From Oscillospiraceae bacterium (GTDB lineage Bacteria > Bacillota > Clostridia > Christensenellales > Aristaeellaceae), in assembly GCA_031266295.1 (NCBI GenBank), contig JAISBH010000052.1, forward strand, positions 1 through 7,163: a stretch of DNA of 7,163 bases. Reading direction: 5' to 3'. Shown here piece by piece: positions 1 through 6,260 of this stretch. The translations under genes and the position numbers were made by a program. Numbering within the stretch: the first letter of the stretch is position 1; each line of letters begins with the position of its first letter. The notes below the pieces were generated by a model. That model made no database searches. It was not told the DNA's origin and worked only from the letters and a program-made list of their open reading frames with translations.

Positions 1-30
1 GCGGCACACCCCCTATTGGGGCGATGGGGG
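1..30 (+). repeat. Partial, diverged copy of the palindromic repeat element
   Basis: This stretch resembles the middle and end of the element at 7076-7140 in the same orientation. It shares GCGGCA, then a C-run/G-run hairpin (CCCCC 9-13, loop TATT, GGGG 18-21), then GCGATG followed by a G run. It is cut off by the window edge, has lost the TAA/TAG loop of the other copies and has no clear GAGGGTT arm. It faces the inverted copy at 66-129, so the two form a head-to-head pair 35 bp apart. The 3' end of a neighbouring gene may lie just outside the window. Confidence 0.6.
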
Positions 31-65
31 AAGAGGAACGGGGTACCGGGGTTACGAGCTGCGTG

Positions 66-129
66 GTAACCGACAACCCTCATCGCCCCCCTAGGGGGAT
101 ATGTCGCCGCAGCGACAGAGGGGTTCCCC
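66..129 (-). repeat. Palindromic repeat element, full copy, 12 bp after znuC stop
   Basis: Read on the minus strand, this is about 90% identical to 7076-7140, with one indel and a handful of substitutions. It folds into three parts. An outer stem pairs GAGGGGTT (118-125) with AACCCTC (75-81), with one bulged base. Hairpin 1 is TGTCGC-CGCA-GCGACA (102-117). Hairpin 2 is the perfect palindrome CCCCCTAGGGGG (87-98). It sits directly behind znuC, the last gene of the leftward operon, so it may end or stabilise that transcript. No T-run follows it, so it is not a classical intrinsic terminator. It resembles REP-like dispersed elements of gut Clostridia from memory. Confidence 0.88.
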
Positions 130-141
130 TGGCGAGGCAGG

Positions 142-921
142 CTATACGCTAGGAAACAGCCCGCGGAAATCGGCGCATGTCAGCACCGTCGACGGGCTTC
201 CCTGGGCCAGTACCCTCCGGTTCAGCAGCACCACCCTGTCAGCGTATCGTTTCACCATGTCGAAGTCGTGCGTTATCAGCATGACGCTTACGTCCAGCGC
301 GCGGCGCAGCCCATCTACAATTATATAGAAGCGCTCGCGACCCTCGGCGTCGAGTCCGGACACGGGTTCGTCAAGCAGCAGCAGGTTAGGCATGGGCCAC
401 AGCGCCAGTGCAAGCAGCACTCGCTGCGCCTCGCCGCCCGACAGAGCGCCTATGCGCCGATCGGCCAGGGCTGCCGCGCCGACTATCTCCAGCGAGTCCA
501 GTATTTCCCGACGCTGGTTCCGCGTCGGCGGCAAGAACACAGGGCGATTGAAGCGGCTGGCACGCATAAAGTCCATAACCGTCACCGGCGCGAGGCGATC
601 GACATTGAGCGATTGCGGGACGTAGCCTATCTTTGGCGCGCGCATTCGTCCGTCGTTCGCGTCGGTGAAGGATATGGTTCCCGTGTGCGCCGCGACTCCC
701 AGCAGCGCCTCGAACAACGTTGTCTTACCTGCGCCATTCGGGCCGACGACACAGGTCAGTTCCCCACAATGGACGTGAAGGTTGATGTCGTCCAGTATCA
801 CCAAGCCCTCACGTTCGACAGAGAGAGCGGAAGTCCTTAGACAACACGCGCCGCAAGCGACCCGGGTTCGAGTGTGGCGCGGCTGTCCGCTGCGGTCGGA
901 GGATTGAACGACGTCGCTCAT
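142..921 (-). CDS. znuC: Zinc/manganese-type ABC transporter ATP-binding protein (ZnuC-like)
   Basis: This is the ATPase of a metal importer. It binds the cytoplasmic face of ZnuB and drives uptake by ATP hydrolysis. All nucleotide-binding motifs are present (259 aa numbering): Walker A GPNGAGKTT 60-68, Q-loop YVPQ ending at Q103, signature LSGGE 160-164, Walker B LLLLDEP 180-186, D-loop SGLD 188-191 and switch His218. The length is normal for the family. I chose ATG at 921 because AAAGGG lies 7 nt upstream; an in-frame TTG at 924 is less likely. An N-terminal extension before the ABC core carries a CxxCC cluster (C23, C26, C27) and the core start has HVHCGEL (C52), features I recall in clostridial ZnuC-like proteins and possibly metal-binding. 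It lies 15 nt after znuA and is the last gene of the operon. Specificity for zinc over manganese is inferred from ZnuA. Confidence 0.93.
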   Translation of the reverse strand: MSDVVQSSDRSGQPRHTRTRVACGACCLRTSALSVEREGLVILDDINLHVHCGELTCVVGPNGAGKTTLFEALLGVAAHTGTISFTDANDGRMRAPKIGYVPQSLNVDRLAPVTVMDFMRASRFNRPVFLPPTRNQRREILDSLEIVGAAALADRRIGALSGGEAQRVLLALALWPMPNLLLLDEPVSGLDAEGRERFYIIVDGLRRALDVSVMLITHDFDMVKRYADRVVLLNRRVLAQGSPSTVLTCADFRGLFPSV

Positions 922-928
922 CAACGTA

Positions 929-934
929 CCCTTT
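929..934 (-). promoter_or_regulatory. Ribosome binding site deciding the znuC start
   Basis: AAAGGG on the minus strand lies 7 nt before the ATG at 921 but only 4 nt before the in-frame TTG at 924. This spacing favours the ATG. It overlaps no other gene and lies in the short znuA-znuC gap. Confidence 0.6.
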
Positions 935-936
935 GC

Positions 937-1839
937 CTACTTCGCGAATGCTTCTAGCAGCGCGGCCATGTTGGCGCGCGTCGCCGTGAAGTAAACGTCC
1001 ATGTCAGACACGCCGTCCATCGGATACGTGGCTGTGTCTAGGTATCGGATAACCGCGCCGGTTTCACGCGACACCGTTTGCGCGCCGGTCAAATCCGATT
1101 CGCGGTCGGCGAAAATAACGCCGATGTCCGCGCTGCGCACAATGTCGATTATATCTGACAATCTCCGCGCGCTGGGAGAGACGTGCGGATCGTCGGTCAG
1201 CGTGGCCGCTATGGTCAAACCGTACGCCTGCGCTAAATACTCGAACGCGGGATGAAATGTGATAATTATCGCGCCCTTATGCGGCGCGAGAGCCGCAGTA
1301 AGCTCGGCGTCCATTGCGGTGTAGCGCGACGAAGCGTCGGCGCGATTGCGCTCTATAATGGAAGCCTGACCGGGCAGCAACTCCTTCAGCGCTGCGGCCA
1401 GCGTATCCGATTGCACCGACGCATTGCGCGGACTTAGCCATGTATGCGGGTTGAACTCGCCGTCGTGACCGTCGCCGGGCAGCAGCGTCAGACCGGAGGA
1501 GGTTTCCACAATCTTCGCGTTTATGACGGGCAGCAAGTCGTCGAGATACGGTTCCATACCCGCGCCATTCATCGCGAGCAGCGACGAATCCGCCAGGAGC
1601 GTCCGATCCGCCGACGTTATCTGATAATCGTGCGCGCAGCCCGCGTTTATCGTCGCCAGGCACTCGACGGAGACGTTCTCTACCCCGGCGGTCAACTGGC
1701 GCAACATGCAGTATACCGGGTATATCGACGCGGTCAGCTTCATAACGGGCGCAGGCGTGGAGCATCCGGACAGTGTCAGCGTCAGCGCTGATATAATGGC
1801 GGCAAACCGCAACGCCTGCATCGCATTCTTTCGCCTCAT
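937..1839 (-). CDS. znuA: Zinc-type ABC transporter substrate-binding lipoprotein (ZnuA-like)
   Basis: This is the extracytoplasmic metal-capture subunit of the importer, a cluster 9 (TroA/ZnuA) binding protein of 300 aa. The N-terminus has Arg/Lys residues, a hydrophobic stretch and the lipobox LSGC (23-26), so it is likely lipid-anchored at C26. Candidate metal ligands are H70 (in GCAHDYQ), H132 (in NPHTW), H196 (in TFHPAFEYLA) and D268 (in YLD). A His at the third site is typical of zinc-specific members, whereas manganese proteins have Glu there. The His-rich loop before the second ligand is reduced to GDGHDGE (122-128). The start codon overlaps the regulator's stop as ATGA, which suggests translational coupling. 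A weaker alternative start is the ATG at codon 7. ZnuC follows 15 nt later; the permease is on the divergent transcript. Confidence 0.93.
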   Translation of the reverse strand: MRRKNAMQALRFAAIISALTLTLSGCSTPAPVMKLTASIYPVYCMLRQLTAGVENVSVECLATINAGCAHDYQITSADRTLLADSSLLAMNGAGMEPYLDDLLPVINAKIVETSSGLTLLPGDGHDGEFNPHTWLSPRNASVQSDTLAAALKELLPGQASIIERNRADASSRYTAMDAELTAALAPHKGAIIITFHPAFEYLAQAYGLTIAATLTDDPHVSPSARRLSDIIDIVRSADIGVIFADRESDLTGAQTVSRETGAVIRYLDTATYPMDGVSDMDVYFTATRANMAALLEAFAK

Positions 1840-2591
1840 AGCGTAATCTCAATCCGAGCCGCGCGCCCAATAAACGTTACCTGATCGATCGGCAGCGTCT
1901 CGGCCTCGAACTCACGGTCGTACGACTGCAGCGTCACGCGACCGATGGTGGTGGGATCCAGCTTCACCTTGCGCAGTGCGCGGTGATTGTTGAATTCTGC
2001 CAGCATTATCGCACCGTCGACCGGACTTTGAGCGGGCATGATCAACGCCTGATCGCCCGGCAGTATCCGGAATCCCCGGCACGACGCGTCCGGTGCGAGA
2101 AAGTACAGCACCCGGTCTGGCGGTCCGCCCTCAATCCTGCCGCCGATGATAGGCAGCACGCGAGTATCCACGACCTTCCAGCTGGCGTCATAGACGGGGA
2201 CTTGCCTGAGAACCTCGGACAGCGCGCTGAGGAATATTCCGCCGTCATCCGACGCGTTCGAGGGCAGCGACATAACGGGCCTTGCAGATTCGCGAGCGGG
2301 TTCGTTGCGCTGAACGTGGGAGTACGCGCCGTCGTCGGGCCGCGCCTTTGCGGTCGTTGCGGCCAGATCGGCTGCCGCCGCGATAGCGTCCAGCGAGAAT
2401 TCCGCCTCGTTCTGCTGCTCCAGGCCGATACGCTTAAGTATGCGCCGGGCCTGGTCGTCCGCGATTATGCGCGTACCGGCCTCAACGTCGATCAAGTATT
2501 TATCCGCGACGCCGCACATACGCGAGACCTGTTTCGTGGTCAGGCCGCGTCGCGTGCGTTCGAGTTTGAGTAAATCGCCTAGTCGGCTCAT
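1836..2591 (-). CDS. HTH (XRE-type) regulator with LexA/S24-like C-terminal domain
   Basis: This is a 251-aa DNA-binding regulator. Residues 3-56 form an XRE/Cro-type helix-turn-helix (LTTKQVSRMCGV, then YLIDVEAGT). An Ala-rich linker covers about 57-115. The C-terminal part (about 131-251) resembles the S24/LexA fold: PGD at 178-180, a strand at IMLAEF 195-200, and a final strand near 236-250. An ungapped comparison with LexA from memory puts S170 at the catalytic Ser and R207 at the catalytic Lys, with K208 next to it. No Ala-Gly cleavage site is visible in the linker, so self-cleavage is doubtful and the domain may serve for dimerisation or ligand sensing. GGAGGG at 2601-2596 sets the start 4 nt downstream. 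It lies immediately before znuA with a 4-nt overlap, so it may regulate this operon. Its real target and signal are unknown. Confidence 0.8.
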   Translation of the reverse strand: MSRLGDLLKLERTRRGLTTKQVSRMCGVADKYLIDVEAGTRIIADDQARRILKRIGLEQQNEAEFSLDAIAAAADLAATTAKARPDDGAYSHVQRNEPARESARPVMSLPSNASDDGGIFLSALSEVLRQVPVYDASWKVVDTRVLPIIGGRIEGGPPDRVLYFLAPDASCRGFRILPGDQALIMPAQSPVDGAIMLAEFNNHRALRKVKLDPTTIGRVTLQSYDREFEAETLPIDQVTFIGRAARIEITL

Positions 2592-2603
2592 CGATCCCTC
2601 CGG

Positions 2604-3668
2604 TTATTCAGCCGCGAATGCGAAGCGTGTTTTCGTCGAATATGTTTCGCCTGGCTTTAGCACGGGACTGGGGAAGTTGGGGTGGTTGATCGCGTCCGGC
2701 CAGTTCTGCGTCTCAAGGCAGAAGCCTTGGCGGTATTCGTACGGCACGCCGGCCTTGCCGATCGTATCGCCGTGGATATGGTTTCCACTGTAGAACTGCA
2801 CGCCGGGCGCGTCGGTATCCACGCGCATCACGCGACCGGACTTTGGCGCGCGGGCGGTGACGACGTGTCTGAATCCATCGCCGCCAAGAACGTAGTTATG
2901 GTCAAAGCCTACGCCGAAACTCATCTGCGCGTCGGCCTTTTCCCGCGCGAGCCGCTCGCCTATCACGCCGAACTCACGCAGGTCGAACGGCGTGCCATCG
3001 ACAGGATACAGCTCGCCCGTGGGTATGCACATCGAGTCCGCGACAGCCGTAATGGCATCCGAGCGTATCTTAATCTGATGATCCGCTATCGTGCGCGAAG
3101 ACAGCCCTTCTAGATTAAAGTAGGCGTGATTGGTCAGGTTAACGATCGTGTCCTTATCGGTCCGCGCTTCATATTGGATGGTCAGCTCGTTCGCGTCGCT
3201 CCAGGTGTAAGTGACGGCGACACGCAGCGTTCCAGGATAGTTCTCCTCGCCGTCGGGACTGACGATGGTCAGACGCACGCCGCCTTCGACGATCTCCGCG
3301 TCCCATATATGTTTGTCGAACCCGACCGCCCCGCCATGCAAGTGGTTGCCGTGATCGTTCTGCGCGAGATGGTATTCCACTCCATTCAGCGTAAATCGCG
3401 CGCCGCCGATGCGGTTGCCTACGCGGCCTATGATCGCGTTCATGTAACCGCCCGCGACGCGCATCGCGGCCAGATTGTCATAGCCCAGCACAACGTCGTC
3501 AAGCTTCCCGTCGTGGTCGGGCACGCTGATGGATGTGATAGTTCCGCCCATAGTGACGAGCGACACGCTAGCGCCGGATTTGTTGGTTATAGTGAATTGA
3601 TCCACGGGCGCGCCGTCCGGCGTCTGACCGAACGGGGAGCGCTTGACTGCTGCGGTTATGGCGGGCAT
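2604..3668 (-). CDS. galM: Galactose mutarotase (aldose 1-epimerase)
   Basis: GalM interconverts alpha and beta anomers of galactose and related aldoses, usually feeding the Leloir pathway in the cytoplasm. At 354 aa it is full length for the family. Diagnostic segments are GRVGNRIGGARF (81-92), NHLHGG with H111, NLTNHAYFNLEG with the catalytic acid H181 (173-onward), GFDHNYVL with D256, and the catalytic base E319 in CLETQNWPDA. The start is set at ATG 3668 because AAGGAG lies 6 nt upstream; an in-frame GTG at 3683 would overlap the previous gene and places the ribosome site inside the coding region. No galK, galT or sugar transporter is nearby, so its place in a metal-importer operon is unexplained. 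Family identification is secure; the substrate in vivo is inferred. Confidence 0.95.
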   Translation of the reverse strand: MPAITAAVKRSPFGQTPDGAPVDQFTITNKSGASVSLVTMGGTITSISVPDHDGKLDDVVLGYDNLAAMRVAGGYMNAIIGRVGNRIGGARFTLNGVEYHLAQNDHGNHLHGGAVGFDKHIWDAEIVEGGVRLTIVSPDGEENYPGTLRVAVTYTWSDANELTIQYEARTDKDTIVNLTNHAYFNLEGLSSRTIADHQIKIRSDAITAVADSMCIPTGELYPVDGTPFDLREFGVIGERLAREKADAQMSFGVGFDHNYVLGGDGFRHVVTARAPKSGRVMRVDTDAPGVQFYSGNHIHGDTIGKAGVPYEYRQGFCLETQNWPDAINHPNFPSPVLKPGETYSTKTRFAFAAE

Positions 3669-3674
3669 ATATAT

Positions 3675-3680
3675 CTCCTT
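3675..3680 (-). promoter_or_regulatory. Strong ribosome binding site deciding the galM start
   Basis: AAGGAG on the minus strand lies 6 nt upstream of ATG 3668. It excludes the in-frame GTG at 3683 as the main start. It touches the last base of the preceding gene's stop codon. Confidence 0.85.
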
Positions 3681-3991
3681 CACGCCTCGCTGCGCGGATC
3701 GCGCGGCTTGTCCGGCTTGTTGTTGGGATCGATCCGTTCGATCTCCAGCCGATCGAACGTTATCCGTTCAATAAAGTGGTCTTGAGTGAAGTATGTCTTG
3801 CCGTTAGCGGCATACTCGCGCTCGTGCTTGGATAAGAATATAGGGCGCGGCACATCCAGTCTGCGGCATACCTCTTCGACGGTATCCGAAATCGCCGACA
3901 GAGACACGGACGAAGCCGCCTCGTCGAGCGGCTCCGTCAAGTGGTTGGCGATGCGGTGTTTCTTGATTATTCTGCACCAGAGTTCGGCCAC
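3680..3991 (-). CDS. Small conserved-looking protein of unknown function
   Basis: This 103-aa soluble protein has no signal peptide or membrane segment. It is rich in charged residues, with a basic start (IIKKHRI 8-14) and an acidic-Ser/Ala insert (about 20-40). The most structured part is RLDVPRPIFLSKHERE (44-59) followed by FTQDHFIERITFDRLEIE (68-85). It ends in a Pro/Lys/Arg/Asp tail. I recall similar small proteins with the LSKHERE-like and DHF-like blocks in many Clostridia, but know of no function. The start is GTG with a poorly spaced GAGAGG 12 nt upstream, overlapping the end of the flavin reductase gene, so translation may depend on coupling. It sits 9 nt after the flavin reductase gene and 11 nt before galM. 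I judge it real from its position, its motif density and its length without a competing frame. Confidence 0.75.
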   Translation of the reverse strand: MAELWCRIIKKHRIANHLTEPLDEAASSVSLSAISDTVEEVCRRLDVPRPIFLSKHEREYAANGKTYFTQDHFIERITFDRLEIERIDPNNKPDKPRDPRSEA

Positions 3992-4000
3992 GGTCTGCGG

Positions 4001-4513
4001 TTACCTCTCAGTCTCGTAGCACGCGACGATCTCGCCCATAAACAACGTGTGGAAGTCGCGCGCGGGATACATGGCTGACACGACGTCGGCGGACGTATTA
4101 TCGGTCGTCAGATCAACCGCCGCCTTGACGACGCATTCGATCTGCCACTTACATGATTTGATCGCAGGCGCGTCGACGACGCGACCCTTGACCGTTTCAA
4201 GACCCAGACGTTTGAACTTATCGCCGTCGCGCCCAGACCACGTCCCCGCCTGCATCCGCTCCTGCAGCAACGCGCCTTCGTCCGGCACGCTGATAATGAA
4301 CGCCTGCGCCTTCTGGATCAGCGGGTATGTGAAACGCTGCGGCCTGATGGGCACGGTAAATACGGGCTTGCCCCAGAATATGCCTGTGCCGCCCCAACCT
4401 ATGGTCATTGTGTTGGGCGTGCCGCCGTCCACGCACAGGAACAACCCCTTGGGCAGCTGCTGTTGGACGATTGGCGCGAGTTCGACTATCAGTTTCTTTT
4501 CCTTATCGGTCAT
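4001..4513 (-). CDS. Flavin reductase-like FMN-binding protein
   Basis: This 170-aa cytoplasmic protein belongs to the flavin reductase-like, FMN-binding split-barrel family. Supporting segments are NTMTIGWGGTGIFWGKP (34-50), FTVPIRPQRFTYPLI (52-66), SGRDGDKF (93-100) and the final strand FMGEIVACYE (158-167). The family binds flavin and typically reduces it or transfers electrons; the electron donor and acceptor here are unknown. The clostridial members I recall are slightly longer and often carry a Cys before SGRD; this one has AGTW there. The ATG at 4513 has AAAGGAG close upstream, overlapping the stop codon of the coiled-coil gene, so the two are co-translated or nearly so. No partner oxygenase is nearby, as expected for an anaerobe. 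The family call is strong and the specific reaction is not. Confidence 0.88.
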   Translation of the reverse strand: MTDKEKKLIVELAPIVQQQLPKGLFLCVDGGTPNTMTIGWGGTGIFWGKPVFTVPIRPQRFTYPLIQKAQAFIISVPDEGALLQERMQAGTWSGRDGDKFKRLGLETVKGRVVDAPAIKSCKWQIECVVKAAVDLTTDNTSADVVSAMYPARDFHTLFMGEIVACYETER

Positions 4514-4524
4514 TTGCTTCTCCT

Positions 4525-6036
4525 TTACTGGGGTCTTGGTTCATGTCGGATCGGATTATCCGCGCCGAACTGCACCAACGTAGTCAATCCGTGCATGGAC
4601 GTGGTGTTGACGGACGCCGCTTCGCCCAGATACTGGGTCATCCCGCGCAGCTGGCTGTCGATGATCAGCGACGCATATACGCCGGTCATCAGCGCTGAAG
4701 CGTCCGCGCCGAGCGACTGCAGGTGCGTCTTACCGTCCGTACTGACGTATCGGAGCGACATTATTCCCTTGCCGTTGCGAGTCAGTTCGACGGTCGTCTT
4801 GTTCTCCTTGAGCACTGCCGACAGGAACGGTTCGCGGACGGCTTCTCCAGCCGACGGCCTAAACAGATACAGCCGCGTGCCGTTGAGGTATACCGCATAG
4901 AGTTCCGGCGCGGACTCCGCTTGAGCGAGCAGATCCATCGCTGGCATAGGATATGTGTCCAGAACCGCGCCGATGCACGCGGAATATTGCAGCCATTTCG
5001 ACCGGAGCGCGGCGAGCGCCTCTGCGGCTTCATCGGCCTCGTCGCTTGCGGCGCTGAAGCGGGACTCCGCCTCCGACAGTTCGACGGAGCGCTTGTTAAG
5101 ATCCTCTACGGCTTGATCGGCGAGCGTCTTCGCGGCGTCGAGCGCGGCCTTGGTACGCAGCACAGACAGGCGCGCTTCCTCTTCGAAAGCGTCGAGTTCG
5201 GCATAGGTAAGCTGCAGCGCGTCAAGCGCGGTTTGCGCCTCGGTCAGCGCGGCTTGGGTCGTTTCGACATTGTCCAACGCGGCGCGCGAGGCTTCGAGCG
5301 CTTTGTTATACTTGGTTTCAGCCTCGGCGGCGGTATCTTTACCGCGAGCAGCCTGCTCGGCGTACTGCGCAAGCTGCTTTGCAAACGCAGCATGGGTGAG
5401 TTCCGCTGCGGCAAGGTCAGCTTCAGCCGTCTTGATAGCGTCGGCGTCCGGCGAATTCGCCATCTTCGCCACTTGATCGCGCAATGTTTGGATGCGTGCG
5501 GCGGCCAATTCGAACGCCTCGGCTTGCTCGGCGTAGGTGTGATTGGTTTCTTCGGCTATGGACTGGGCGGCGTTAAGTTCGTCCTCGGCCTTGGTCAGCG
5601 CGGCGTCGGCGTCTTCCTGGTTCTTAACCGCCATACTGTAGGCGCGTTGCGCGGCTTCGTACACGTTCTGAATATCGCGCATGTTCTTGAGGTCGGCAAG
5701 CATCGATTCGGCGTCCGACGCGGCCGACATGGCGTCGGCTAAGGCGGCGTCCGCGCTTGTACGCGAGGCGTCCTGCGTGGCCATAACGGAGCGGGCTTTC
5801 TCCAGCGCGCCTGTCTCGTACTCCAGTACGCCGCGAGCAGTTTCATCACGACGGATTACAGCCCATTGGTTGTTCAAGTGTTCGGCGATCGCGCACGCCG
5901 TTTGAGCGTCTGAGGCGGGGAGTTGATCCAGCCAGCCGTCCAACCCAGTATCCGCTAGCGCGGGTGTTAAAATCGACGCTAAGATCAGCGTCAGCGAAAG
6001 CAATACCTTTAGTATGGTTTGCGTCTTAATCCGCAT
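4525..6036 (-). CDS. Exported long coiled-coil protein of unknown function
   Basis: This 503-aa protein starts with a Sec signal peptide: basic MRIKTQ, a hydrophobic core of about 8-24 and a likely cleavage after TPALA (residue 28). Residues about 60-346 are a nearly continuous Ala/Glu/Asp/Lys-rich helical coiled coil, with a break at MANSPDADA (191-199). About 350-503 is a globular domain that I do not recognise, containing short beta-like segments (AVYLNGTRLYLF, TTVELTRNGKGIMSLRY). There is no sortase motif, lipobox or C-terminal membrane segment, so it is released or held by protein contacts. Only two cysteines remain after cleavage, C48 and C354, flanking the coiled coil. The start is the second ATG (6036), because GGAAGGCGG lies 6 nt upstream; an ATG at 6054 precedes that site. 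It is the first gene of the operon and 11 nt from the next. A surface, envelope or cell-wall role is only inference. Confidence 0.85.
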   Translation of the reverse strand: MRIKTQTILKVLLSLTLILASILTPALADTGLDGWLDQLPASDAQTACAIAEHLNNQWAVIRRDETARGVLEYETGALEKARSVMATQDASRTSADAALADAMSAASDAESMLADLKNMRDIQNVYEAAQRAYSMAVKNQEDADAALTKAEDELNAAQSIAEETNHTYAEQAEAFELAAARIQTLRDQVAKMANSPDADAIKTAEADLAAAELTHAAFAKQLAQYAEQAARGKDTAAEAETKYNKALEASRAALDNVETTQAALTEAQTALDALQLTYAELDAFEEEARLSVLRTKAALDAAKTLADQAVEDLNKRSVELSEAESRFSAASDEADEAAEALAALRSKWLQYSACIGAVLDTYPMPAMDLLAQAESAPELYAVYLNGTRLYLFRPSAGEAVREPFLSAVLKENKTTVELTRNGKGIMSLRYVSTDGKTHLQSLGADASALMTGVYASLIIDSQLRGMTQYLGEAASVNTTSMHGLTTLVQFGADNPIRHEPRPQ

Positions 6037-6042
6037 ATTGAT

Positions 6043-6051
6043 CCGCCTTCC
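6043..6051 (-). promoter_or_regulatory. Ribosome binding site deciding the coiled-coil protein start
   Basis: GGAAGGCGG on the minus strand lies 6 nt before ATG 6036. An upstream in-frame ATG at 6054 would place this site inside the coding sequence and add six residues to the signal peptide. The downstream start is preferred. Confidence 0.75.
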
Positions 6052-6075
6052 CATTCAGGCATTATGCTGCCATTG

Positions 6076-6095
6076 CTGACATGTCCTGACAATTC
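6076..6095. repeat. Tandem 10-bp direct repeat in the operon leader
   Basis: Two copies of CTGACA(T/A)(G/T)TC lie back to back (CTGACATGTC, CTGACAATTC), 8 of 10 bases identical and one helical turn apart. They fall just downstream of the predicted transcript start (about 6097) of the leftward operon. The first overlaps an 8-bp palindrome GACATGTC (6078-6085). This could be a repressor site, but a chance repeat is possible. Confidence 0.4.
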
Positions 6096-6103
6096 TAACA
6101 AAC

Positions 6104-6132
6104 AGTATACGATTTAGAGGAAATTCTGTCAA
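6104..6132 (-). promoter_or_regulatory. Sigma-A type promoter of the seven-gene operon
   Basis: On the minus strand, a perfect -35 box TTGACA (6132-6127) is followed by a 17-nt spacer and a -10 box TATACT (6109-6104). Transcription should start near 6097, giving a leader of about 60 nt before ATG 6036. It is the only strong promoter I saw for the leftward genes, whose close packing argues for a single transcript. Confidence 0.82.
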
Positions 6133-6134
6133 CC

Positions 6135-6186
6135 ATTCGTGGGGGAAGTCTTGTTACTTTTTAATTTACACCGCTTGCCCACAAAT
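6135..6186. promoter_or_regulatory. Candidate operator: inverted repeat between divergent promoters
   Basis: ATTCGTGGG (6135-6143) and CCCACAAAT (6178-6186) are inverted with 8 of 9 matches and a 34-bp AT-rich centre. The arms lie next to the two -35 boxes (6132 and 6196), nearly symmetrical about the midpoint between the promoters. A protein binding both arms could control the whole operon and znuB together. I see no recognisable Zur, MntR or Fur box. The regulator is unknown. Confidence 0.4.
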
Positions 6187-6195
6187 CGACGACGC

Positions 6196-6223
6196 TTGAC
6201 GGCGGCGCGTTCGTATATATAAT
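6196..6223 (+). promoter_or_regulatory. Sigma-A type promoter of znuB
   Basis: The -35 box TTGACG (6196-6201) is followed by a 16-nt spacer and a perfect -10 box TATAAT (6218-6223). Transcription should begin near 6230, leaving a short leader of about 30 nt before ATG 6261. The two divergent -35 boxes are 63 bp apart. Confidence 0.78.
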
Positions 6224-6260
6224 AAGGATGAAAATATTCGGCGCGAGGCGGTAAGAGTAA

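Noticed and set aside
1..94. Possible 3' end of a neighbouring gene entering from the left
   Set aside because: Two plus-strand frames are open from the edge (stops near 67 and 92), but the sequence is almost all repeat element and the peptide has no family feature.
268..840. Plus-strand open frame opposite znuC (190 codons)
   Set aside because: The minus strand encodes all ABC ATPase motifs in order. The plus-strand product has no recognisable motif.
1277..1870. Second minus-strand open frame across znuA (197 codons)
   Set aside because: It is out of frame with ZnuA, which has a lipobox and metal ligands. The alternative product is Arg-rich with no motif, typical of a shifted GC-rich frame.
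3666..3683. GTG at 3683 as the start of galM
   Set aside because: It puts the AAGGAG site inside the gene; the ATG at 3668 is ideally spaced from it.
4723..5742. Long open frame on the plus strand opposite the coiled-coil gene (339 codons)
   Set aside because: It is the shadow of a GC-rich, Ala/Glu-rich coding frame. The minus-strand product has a signal peptide, heptad-like repeats and a ribosome site, while this one shows no start signal or recognisable domain.
6228..6254. Eight-codon open frame (MKIFGARR) upstream of znuB, in the same frame
   Set aside because: Its ATG lies at or before the predicted transcript start and it has no ribosome site.
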